Source: WLMZ01 sp043747765 (GTDB taxonomy: Bacteria > Actinomycetota > Acidimicrobiia > Acidimicrobiales > Ilumatobacteraceae). Taken from it: a DNA stretch of 19,828 nt. Both the position numbers and the translations under genes were made by a program. Each line of letters opens with the position of its first letter. Positions within the stretch are counted from its first letter, which is position 1. The notes below the pieces were generated by a model. It was not told the origin of the DNA, did no database searches, and saw only the letters and a program-made list of their open reading frames with translations. Location: positions 1-19,828 of the forward strand of contig JAYTOM010000382.1 in the NCBI GenBank assembly GCA_043747765.1. Direction: 5' to 3'. Of this stretch, positions 14,803-19,828 are shown one piece after another.

Positions 14803-14814
14803 GACACATGTGTC
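14803..14814. promoter_or_regulatory. 12-bp perfect palindrome GACACATGTGTC
   Basis: This site lies in the 177-bp divergent gap between the lipoprotein and PHP genes, just upstream of the lipoprotein -10 (about -40 to -50 from its predicted start). It is a plausible operator or activator site, but no regulator is adjacent. Confidence 0.35.
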
Positions 14815-14889
14815 CTTCAGTTGACGCGCATTTCTGCCCGATCACGCTCTGAGCCCCGAATCAGCGCAGACGAACGGCGCTGCCCGGAC

Positions 14890-14895
14890 TACCGT
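14890..14895 (+). promoter_or_regulatory. -10 hexamer TACCGT for the PHP gene
   Basis: TACCGT ends 6 nt before the GTG at 14902, fitting a leaderless transcript. It argues against the longer open frame beginning at 14788. Confidence 0.5.
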
Positions 14896-14901
14896 GCGGT
14901 G

Positions 14902-15618
14902 GTGCCAGTTGCCAATCCGGAAGCCGTGGCCCGGCACCCTCACCTGGCCGTGCCGCTGACGCAGGGCTGGGTCCGCGTCGACATGCACAGCCACACGATG
15001 TGGAGCGGTGACTCGACGACGACGCCGGAAGAAATTGGTTCTGCCGTCGTCGCGGCCGGCCTCGACGTCGTCTGTATCACCGACCACAATGCGATCAACG
15101 GCGCGGTGGAACTGGCGCGGTGGCTGCCGTGTCGCGTCGTCATCGGTGAGGAGTTGCGGACCCACGCCGGCGAGATCATCGGTCTGTTCCTGACCGAGCG
15201 GGTTCCGATCGGTGTGCAACCACGACAGGCAGCGGAGATGATCCGGGCCCAGGGCGGGCTGGTCTACATCCCGCATCCGTTCGACCCGATGCGGCGCAAC
15301 CTGGCCGAGAATGCGATGCGCGATCTTGCCGACGCAGGCCTCATCGATGCCGTCGAGGCAATGAACGCGAAGACATCCCTGCAGTCGTTGAATCGCCGCG
15401 CGGCAGAGTTCGCTGTCGAGTATGGCCTCCCGGTCGGATCGGGGAGTGACGCCCACGTACCGTTCGCCCTCGGCGCCGCATTCGTGGAGATGCCAGACTT
15501 CGACGGGCCGTTGGATTTTCTCGCCAAACTGCGCTCGGCCCGCATCGTCGGGCACCACTGGGACGAGGCTCGGCCATGGTCATCGCGAATCGTGCCGAGC
15601 ACCCGCGCCGCAGATTGA
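14902..15618 (+). CDS. PHP-domain metal-dependent phosphoesterase
   Basis: The 238-residue protein contains the PHP (polymerase and histidinol phosphatase) metal-site motifs in order: VDMHSHTMWSGDS (26-38; H29, H31), ITDHN (59-63; D61, H62), GEELRTHAGE (82-91; E84, H88), IPHPFDP (123-129; H125) and GSDAHVP (181-187; D183, H185). Stand-alone PHP proteins of this length hydrolyse phosphodiesters or phosphomonoesters, for example 3',5'-nucleotide bisphosphates; the substrate here is unassigned. The GTG start follows a TACCGT -10 by 6 nt; another GTG lies immediately before it (14899). It ends 12 bp from the convergent SAF gene. Confidence 0.87.
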   Translation: MPVANPEAVARHPHLAVPLTQGWVRVDMHSHTMWSGDSTTTPEEIGSAVVAAGLDVVCITDHNAINGAVELARWLPCRVVIGEELRTHAGEIIGLFLTERVPIGVQPRQAAEMIRAQGGLVYIPHPFDPMRRNLAENAMRDLADAGLIDAVEAMNAKTSLQSLNRRAAEFAVEYGLPVGSGSDAHVPFALGAAFVEMPDFDGPLDFLAKLRSARIVGHHWDEARPWSSRIVPSTRAAD

Positions 15619-15630
15619 GCCGGTGGCTCA

Positions 15631-16257
15631 TCAATGGGCGAGAGCGATGACGGCCGAGCGCTGACTGACCGCGCGGGCAACTGCGCCAGCGACGTCAGAC
15701 GGAACGCCGATCACGACAACGCCGGATTCGACGCCAAGCACGATGGCGTCGGGGGCAATGATCGCCCCGTCGGCCAGAATCGCGGCGGCATCACCCACGA
15801 CGAACATCGGCTGCGCCTGTCTGGAATCCGAAGGCGTCTGCGACACCGATGCGGTCTGGTCGGAATCATCGACGACCCGGATCGCCAGCCACCCCGACGG
15901 GAGGAGCGCGAGTTGGCTGCGCTCCGGGGCAATGTCCGCCTCGACGATCATCTCACCGCGGGAGATTTCCTGCGTCGCAATCGCGGCAACCGGTAGGCCC
16001 GTGAGGACTGTCGACGGGGCCAACCCGATCGGAACAGCGCGCACGAGAAATCTCCCGACCATCGACTCGCCAGGGACGACGTCGCGTTCGGCCACGATCA
16101 CGTCGATCGTCTTTGCCCACGCGTCACGCTGACGGCGTACGTCGGCCAGCTCGGCCGCGACGATCGCGGCGACGCCGGCTGCCAGGATTGCGACGAGAAC
16201 CCAGTGGAGCCATGGCCTGCGGGCCATAAACATTCTCAGCCGTGGCATCCAGCGCAT
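15631..16257 (-). CDS. Membrane-anchored SAF-domain (CpaB-like) protein
   Basis: The 208-residue protein has a basic N-terminus (MRWMPRLRMFMARRPW), one transmembrane helix (about 18-38) and then an extracytoplasmic SAF domain: VIVAERDVVPGESMVGRFLVRAVPIGLAPSTVL (about 53-85), with EISRGEMIVEADI at 97-109. SAF domains occur in CpaB/RcpC pilus proteins and in short actinobacterial proteins of unknown function; no other pilus genes are present. A near-ideal ribosome site (GGAGGT, 16263-16268) 5 nt upstream fixes the start at 16257 and rejects the 46-codon longer frame. It lies 159 bp downstream of the fmdB-like gene on the same strand, with a hairpin between them, so it may be only partly cotranscribed. 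Confidence 0.8.
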   Translation of the reverse strand: MRWMPRLRMFMARRPWLHWVLVAILAAGVAAIVAAELADVRRQRDAWAKTIDVIVAERDVVPGESMVGRFLVRAVPIGLAPSTVLTGLPVAAIATQEISRGEMIVEADIAPERSQLALLPSGWLAIRVVDDSDQTASVSQTPSDSRQAQPMFVVGDAAAILADGAIIAPDAIVLGVESGVVVIGVPSDVAGAVARAVSQRSAVIALAH

Positions 16258-16335
16258 TGGCGACCTCCGAGATCCGACCCGGACGTCGTGGACGACCGGG
16301 TATCGATGTGCGGGGGAAGGTGTTGGTTGGTGTGG

Positions 16336-16364
16336 GTCGAGTGCGAGCCACGCCCGCACTCGAC
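16336..16364 (-). terminator. Hairpin between the fmdB-like and SAF genes
   Basis: GTCGAGTGCG (16336-16345) and CGCACTCGAC (16355-16364) form a perfect 10-bp stem with a 9-nt loop, about 53 bp past the fmdB-like stop and about 80 bp before the SAF start. It could terminate or attenuate transcription between the two genes. No U-run is present. Confidence 0.5.
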
Positions 16365-16416
16365 GAACGTATCGTGCGCGTCGCCGGCGCGGCACCGCTC
16401 GCGACGACTGCTGGGC

Positions 16417-16866
16417 TCAGTTCGACGGGGTACTGCCGGAGCCGCTGGACGCGGACGAGCTCCCCGAGCCTGTTGATCCACTCGAAGGCGACGGAGTGCT
16501 GGCCGGTGTTGGCGAGCTCGTCGGCTTCGATCCGGATTCCCCGGATGGAGAGGCGCCGGAGCCGGAGCTGTCAGCGGAGCTGGTACTGCCGGACGACGAA
16601 CCGGCCGCTCCATCGCCGGAGCCGGTCGTTCCGGTCGCTCCCGCTCCGGAGGTGCTCGAAGCGCCCGAGCTCGAGCCGTTGCGACTGTCGGTCTTGTAGA
16701 AACCGCCACCCTTGAAGGAGACCCCGACCGGAAGGAAGACCTTCTTCACCGGGCGAGTCTCGCCTGATGACGGATGCACGGCTTCGGTCAGGGCGTCGGC
16801 GGAAAAAGCCTGCTGGACTTCGATCGTCTCGCCCGTGTCGATGAATTTGTATACGTAGGTGGGCAT
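16417..16866 (-). CDS. FmdB/Ruc-like protein lacking all zinc-ribbon cysteines, with Ser/Gly-rich tail
   Basis: Residues 1-62 have the FmdB frame: MPTYVYKF, EVQQAFSADALTE, KKVFLPVGVSFKGGGFYKTDSR. The normal FmdB zinc ribbon has two CxxC pairs; here the first pair's positions (8 and 11) are Phe and Thr, and the second region reads EAVHPSSGE. The whole protein contains no cysteine. Residues 63-149 are a disordered tail of Ser, Gly, Thr, Ala and Pro. M. tuberculosis Rv0991c (Ruc), from the same genomic neighbourhood (beside galU), is a redox-regulated chaperone with an FmdB-type zinc ribbon and a disordered tail, so this may be a version without the redox switch; that is inference. Ribosome site GGAGA precedes the ATG; a TACCCT -10 lies at 16911-16916. 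Confidence 0.82.
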   Translation of the reverse strand: MPTYVYKFIDTGETIEVQQAFSADALTEAVHPSSGETRPVKKVFLPVGVSFKGGGFYKTDSRNGSSSGASSTSGAGATGTTGSGDGAAGSSSGSTSSADSSGSGASPSGESGSKPTSSPTPASTPSPSSGSTGSGSSSASSGSGSTPSN

Positions 16867-16906
16867 GTGGATTCTCCGGCGCGGTGCGCACTCGACGTTG
16901 GTGAGT

Positions 16907-16948
16907 GCCGAGGGTATCGTCTCGGCGATTGTATTTGTAAGCTCGCCG
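16907..16948. promoter_or_regulatory. Overlapping divergent promoters of fmdB-like gene and galU with inverted repeats
   Basis: galU has TAAGCT (16938-16943) 6 nt before its ATG. The fmdB-like gene has TACCCT on the minus strand (16911-16916) with TTACAA (16935-16940) 18 bp upstream as a possible -35, overlapping the galU -10. CTCGGC (16921-16926) is inverse to GCCGAG (16907-16912), and CGGCGA (16923-16928) is inverse to TCGCCG (16943-16948). The two inverted repeats share the central arm and flank both promoters. Confidence 0.4.
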
Positions 16949-16949
16949 A

Positions 16950-17822
16950 ATGCGAGTGAGAACCGCCGTCATCCCAGCAGCGGGCCTCGGCACGCGTTTC
17001 CTGCCGGCCACCAAGGCGGTGCCGAAAGAGCTCCTGCCGATCATCGACGTGCCCGCCCTGCAGTTGATCATCGATGAGGCTGTCGGAGCTGGCATCGATC
17101 ACATCGTGATCGTCAACAGCCACGCCAAGCCGTCGATCGAGGCCTACTTCGCCGACGCCCCCGAAGTCGTCGACAAACTCGTTGCCAGCGGGCGGACCGA
17201 GATGGCCGAACGGCTGCGGTCGATCGGCCGAGACGTCAGAGTCAGCTTTGCCTACCAGGACGAACCGAAGGGCCTGGGCCATGCGGTCGGCTGTGCCCGC
17301 GACGTCGTCGGCGACGAGCCGTTCGCTGTCCTGCTCCCCGACGAACTGATCGGCACCAGCGAACTGCTGGCTGCGATGTGTGACGTGTGCGTGGACACCG
17401 GCGGAAGCGTCGTTGGTCTGAAGCAGGTCCCGGTCAGCGAGGTCAGTGCGTATGGTGTCATCGCGCCGATCGGCGAGATCGATGCCAACGGTGTCATCGG
17501 CATCTCCGACATGGTCGAGAAGCCAGCGGTCGCCGATGCTCCCAGCGATCTGATCATCATCGGCCGATACGTGCTGACGCCCGATGTCTTCGATGCGATT
17601 GCCGAGCTGCGCCCGGGGGCCGGCGGCGAGCTCCAGCTGACCGATGCGCTCCGCGTCCAGGCCGGGCGTTCGCCGTTCCATGGCGTTCTCCGAGATGTTC
17701 GGCGTTTCGATACCGGCAACCCGGTCGGGTGGCTCAGCGCTGTCGTCGAACTGGCGCTCGAACACCCCCGCTATGGCAAGGGGTTTCGCGCCGAGCTGGA
17801 CCGCATCCTCGGCGCCGGCTGA
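16950..17822 (+). CDS. galU: UTP-glucose-1-phosphate uridylyltransferase
   Basis: The 290-residue protein has the nucleotide-binding signature AAGLGTRFLPATKAVPKE (10-27), followed by YQDEPKGLGHAV, LLPDELIG (the metal-binding Asp of the LPDD-type motif) and DMVEKP in the sugar-phosphate site. Length and motif order are standard for GalU, which makes UDP-glucose from UTP and glucose-1-phosphate for envelope polysaccharides, glycolipids and trehalose. The ATG follows TAAGCT by 6 nt, so the mRNA is probably leaderless. It is divergent from the fmdB-like gene and convergent with the glycolipid-binding gene, with a 61-bp gap that shows no strong terminator. Confidence 0.95.
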   Translation: MRVRTAVIPAAGLGTRFLPATKAVPKELLPIIDVPALQLIIDEAVGAGIDHIVIVNSHAKPSIEAYFADAPEVVDKLVASGRTEMAERLRSIGRDVRVSFAYQDEPKGLGHAVGCARDVVGDEPFAVLLPDELIGTSELLAAMCDVCVDTGGSVVGLKQVPVSEVSAYGVIAPIGEIDANGVIGISDMVEKPAVADAPSDLIIIGRYVLTPDVFDAIAELRPGAGGELQLTDALRVQAGRSPFHGVLRDVRRFDTGNPVGWLSAVVELALEHPRYGKGFRAELDRILGAG

Positions 17823-17883
17823 CGGCCCCGACCCATCCACGACTGCCCGCCGACGACCCCTGCGCGACTGCTCGCAGATCCGG

Positions 17884-18489
17884 TCAGTCGATGCGACGGA
17901 ACCGGGTCGGGTAATCACGGACGAGGCCGAACCGGTCGACCTCGAACTCCTGGTTCCATCCAGTCGACAACTGCTCGAATCGCCACCTGTGGGTGTCCAG
18001 TCGGGTGTAGCGCTGGCGATCCGGCTGGACGTCGAGTGTCTCGACATCGATGTAGGCGACCTTGATCTCGGCGGTATCGCCGACCTGTAGCGGTAGCCGC
18101 CGGATCGGAATCGTGTTCGTGAACGGTGTGCATGGCAGATCGAGATCGACGCACCCGTCCAGTTCGGGCCGGTGCGCTCCGTTCATCTCGCCCCATCGAC
18201 CGTGGCCATCGGTACCGAGCCAGAGGTCAGGGTCCTCGAGATCCCTGAACAACAGGAATTGGCGCACGTGCCAGGTGGGCGAGATGCGCAGGATGTAGTG
18301 CACCTGCTCGCGACCGACGACCCCTGAGGCCGTCCATGCTTCGTTCTCCCAGACGATGGTCAACGCCTCGTGGACGGCCCGGCCGCTGTCGTCGGTCGGT
18401 TGCTCCCACGGAGACCATTTGGCAACATGGCCATCGGACGAGAAGGCCTGATAGGCGGGCGACGTGTGCGGCGTTTCCGGATCCGACAT
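17884..18489 (-). CDS. Putative glycolipid-binding protein (DUF1089 type)
   Basis: The 201-residue protein resembles the putative glycolipid-binding family typified by Pseudomonas PA1994: WENEAWTASGVV (47-58), VHYILRISPTWHVRQFLLF near 64-82, a central DGCVDLDLPCTPFTNTIPIRR (110-130), and AYIDVETLDVQPDRQRYTRL (145-164), the most characteristic segment. Neither a signal peptide nor a membrane segment is seen. The family function is unproven; glycolipid binding is inferred from structure in the literature. The start has no strong ribosome site. It diverges from moeA across 81 bp that hold a 24-bp palindrome. Confidence 0.8.
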   Translation of the reverse strand: MSDPETPHTSPAYQAFSSDGHVAKWSPWEQPTDDSGRAVHEALTIVWENEAWTASGVVGREQVHYILRISPTWHVRQFLLFRDLEDPDLWLGTDGHGRWGEMNGAHRPELDGCVDLDLPCTPFTNTIPIRRLPLQVGDTAEIKVAYIDVETLDVQPDRQRYTRLDTHRWRFEQLSTGWNQEFEVDRFGLVRDYPTRFRRID

Positions 18490-18512
18490 CAGTCCAGTCT
18501 GGTGCCTCCAGT

Positions 18513-18536
18513 GCGATTCAGGTCGACGTGAATCGC
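18513..18536. promoter_or_regulatory. 24-bp near-perfect palindrome between the glycolipid-binding gene and moeA
   Basis: Arms GCGATTCA (18513-18520) and TGAATCGC (18529-18536) are perfect inverse complements, and the spacer contains GTCGAC, itself a palindrome centred on the same point; 11 of 12 symmetric pairs match. The site lies 24 bp upstream of the minus-strand ATG (18489) and centred about 45 bp upstream of the predicted moeA transcription start. It is an operator candidate for a dimeric regulator acting on one or both genes. Confidence 0.5.
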
Positions 18537-18556
18537 CGGGGTCGCGGACGTGCCGA

Positions 18557-18562
18557 TACGGT
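18557..18562 (+). promoter_or_regulatory. -10 hexamer TACGGT for moeA
   Basis: TACGGT ends 8 nt before the ATG at 18571, supporting that start over the in-frame upstream codon at 18550, and predicting a leaderless or nearly leaderless mRNA. Confidence 0.5.
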
Positions 18563-18570
18563 GCGGTCGT

Positions 18571-19818
18571 ATGGGAGCATCGCCTGATCGGCTACGGGTA
18601 TCCATCATTGAGGCGCGCCACATCGTTCTCGATCTGTGCCCGGCGCTCGAGGCCGTAACCGTTCGGCTCGACGAGGCTGTGGGGTGCGTGCTCGCCGGCG
18701 ATGTGGTTGCCGTCGAGAACGTTCCGCCATTCGCGAACAGTGCGCTCGACGGGTATGCGGTGCTGGCTGCTGACGTTGCTGTTGTTCCCGTCGAACTTCC
18801 GGTCGTCGCCGAGGTGGCTGCCGGCGCCGTTGCCGATCGCGCCCTGCAGCCCGGTGAGGCGATCCGGATCATGACCGGAGCCCCGATGCCCGACGGGGCA
18901 GATGCGGTCGTCCTCGTCGAGCGAACGGACCGGCTCGACGACGGAGCCCGGGTACGCATTCACGAGTCGGTCCACTCCGGGCAGGCCGTCAGGAGTGCCG
19001 GGGATGACATCGCCGTCGGAACCACCGTGTTCACCGCTGGCACGGTGATCCGCCCCGCGGTCGCCGGAGTCCTGGCCAGTGTCAACGCCCGACTGTTCGA
19101 CGTCGTGCCGCGAGTACGCGTCGCGGTGTTGTCCACCGGTGACGAATTGATCGACGACGGACGTCCGCTCGGGCCCGGTCAGATCCGCGAGAGCAACAAG
19201 ACGATGCTCCTCGCCCTGGTAACGGAAGCTGGCGCGGTCGCCGTGGACTTCGGCGTGATCAGGGACGACGAGGCGATGCTCGAGCGTGTCCTGCACAAGG
19301 CTGCCGACACCTGCGACGCCATCGTCACCAGCGGCGGGGTCAGTATGGGCGACTACGACGTGGTCAAGGCGGTGCTGTCGCGCATCGCCGAGATGCAGTG
19401 GATGGAGGTCGCGATCAAGCCGGCCAAACCGTTCGCCTTCGGCATGCTGCGGAACAGCTCTGGACGCATGATTCCGGTCTTCGGCCTGCCCGGCAACCCT
19501 GTCTCCTCGCTCGTCAGTTTCGAGCTCCTCGCCCGCCCGGCGCTGCGTCAGATGATGGGACAACCTGCGCCACTGATGCGTCAGCGTCTCGTCGCGATCG
19601 CCGACTCGCCCCTCCATCGCAGCCCCGACGGCAAGGTCCACTACCAGCGGGTCCACGGTTCGTTCGGCGATGACGGGCGGTACCACGTGCGGTCTGGCGG
19701 ACCACAGGGCAGCCACCAGCTCGCTGCGTCGGCGGTGGCCACGGCGCTCGCCGAGCTGCCCGATGGTGGCGGCGTACAGCAGGGCGACGAGGTATCCGTG
19801 TACCTCCTGTCCTCCTGA
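18571..19818 (+). CDS. moeA: Molybdopterin molybdenumtransferase MoeA
   Basis: The 415-residue protein has the MoeA domain order: an N-terminal region with PPFANSALDGYAV (52-64; Asp60 of the conserved DGYA), IMTGAPMPDGADAVV (about 100-115), the molybdopterin-binding domain with VAVLSTGDEL (about 187-196), TSGGVSMGDYD (about 252-262) and VFGLPGNPVSS (about 300-310), and a C-terminal beta domain. MoeA inserts molybdate into adenylylated molybdopterin to finish molybdenum cofactor. No other cofactor-synthesis genes lie in the window. Its position downstream of galU matches mycobacteria and streptomycetes as I recall them. The stop at 19816-19818 is followed by only 10 bases. Confidence 0.95.
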   Translation: MGASPDRLRVSIIEARHIVLDLCPALEAVTVRLDEAVGCVLAGDVVAVENVPPFANSALDGYAVLAADVAVVPVELPVVAEVAAGAVADRALQPGEAIRIMTGAPMPDGADAVVLVERTDRLDDGARVRIHESVHSGQAVRSAGDDIAVGTTVFTAGTVIRPAVAGVLASVNARLFDVVPRVRVAVLSTGDELIDDGRPLGPGQIRESNKTMLLALVTEAGAVAVDFGVIRDDEAMLERVLHKAADTCDAIVTSGGVSMGDYDVVKAVLSRIAEMQWMEVAIKPAKPFAFGMLRNSSGRMIPVFGLPGNPVSSLVSFELLARPALRQMMGQPAPLMRQRLVAIADSPLHRSPDGKVHYQRVHGSFGDDGRYHVRSGGPQGSHQLAASAVATALAELPDGGGVQQGDEVSVYLLSS

Positions 19819-19828
19819 AGCGGTTCGG

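Noticed and set aside
14788..14901. 38-codon upstream extension of the PHP protein
   Set aside because: It has Cys/Arg-rich composition, no family match, and TACCGT lies inside it directly before the GTG at 14902.
16236..16709. 157-codon minus-strand frame Pro/Arg-rich
   Set aside because: It is a shifted frame over the low-complexity tail of the fmdB-like gene and has no ribosome site.
17823..17883. Weak hairpin CTGCG/CGCAG between galU and the glycolipid-binding gene
   Set aside because: A 5-bp stem with an 8-nt loop and no U-run is within chance for GC-rich DNA.
18592..19716. 374-codon minus-strand open frame
   Set aside because: It is antisense to moeA, His/Asp/Arg-rich, with no family features.

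Overview
The window is GC-rich, densely coded DNA on both strands. It looks chromosomal and comes from an actinobacterium. Gene content (mycothiol-dependent isomerase-like protein, FmdB/SAF/galU/moeA neighbourhood, HisN-like phosphatase, TldD/TldE) and the many leaderless GTG/ATG starts suggest a high-GC actinobacterium, possibly of the Acidimicrobiia/Ilumatobacter type. That placement is inference from gene style, not from a marker gene. I see no rRNA, tRNA, CRISPR array, insertion sequence or phage gene.

Layout. 1-343 (-): 5' part of a cation-efflux (CDF) transporter. 380-621 (+): wreck of a short-chain dehydrogenase. 658-1296 (+): NfuA-type Fe-S carrier. 1503-2267 (-): mycothiol-dependent isomerase-like protein. 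2384-3484 (+): APH-fold phosphotransferase. 6291-3474 (-): dxs followed by a HisN-like phosphatase, 13 bp apart. 6388-10255: a membrane/lipid block, PAP2 protein (+), GT39-like membrane glycosyltransferase (-), second PAP2 protein (-), then a FlK-type thioesterase (-). 10388-14109 (+): tldD-tldE-2OG/Fe(II) oxygenase, a tight three-gene operon. 14212-14724 (-): small Thr/Ser-rich lipoprotein. 14902-15618 (+): PHP phosphoesterase. 15631-16866 (-): SAF-domain membrane protein and a cysteine-less FmdB-like protein. 16950-17822 (+): galU. 17884-18489 (-): putative glycolipid-binding protein. 18571-19818 (+): moeA.

How the genes work together. dxs feeds isoprenoid precursors. The two related PAP2 proteins and the GT39-like enzyme, which would use a polyprenyl-phosphate sugar donor, could build or trim a cell-envelope glycolipid; galU makes UDP-glucose for envelope sugars. 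tldD/tldE encode a heterodimeric peptidase whose genes are translationally coupled to each other and abut an isopenicillin-N-synthase-like oxygenase; this is the best candidate here for an undescribed peptide-processing unit. The SAF-fmdB-galU-moeA order resembles the conserved mycobacterial/streptomycete locus, but without the 5-formyl-THF cyclo-ligase gene that I recall between fmdB and galU there.

Regulation. Eight starts are preceded by a TANNNT hexamer 6-10 nt upstream, as expected for leaderless or near-leaderless transcripts, whereas several others have clear Shine-Dalgarno sequences. Several divergent intergenic gaps hold palindromes, the best being a 24-bp one between the glycolipid-binding gene and moeA.
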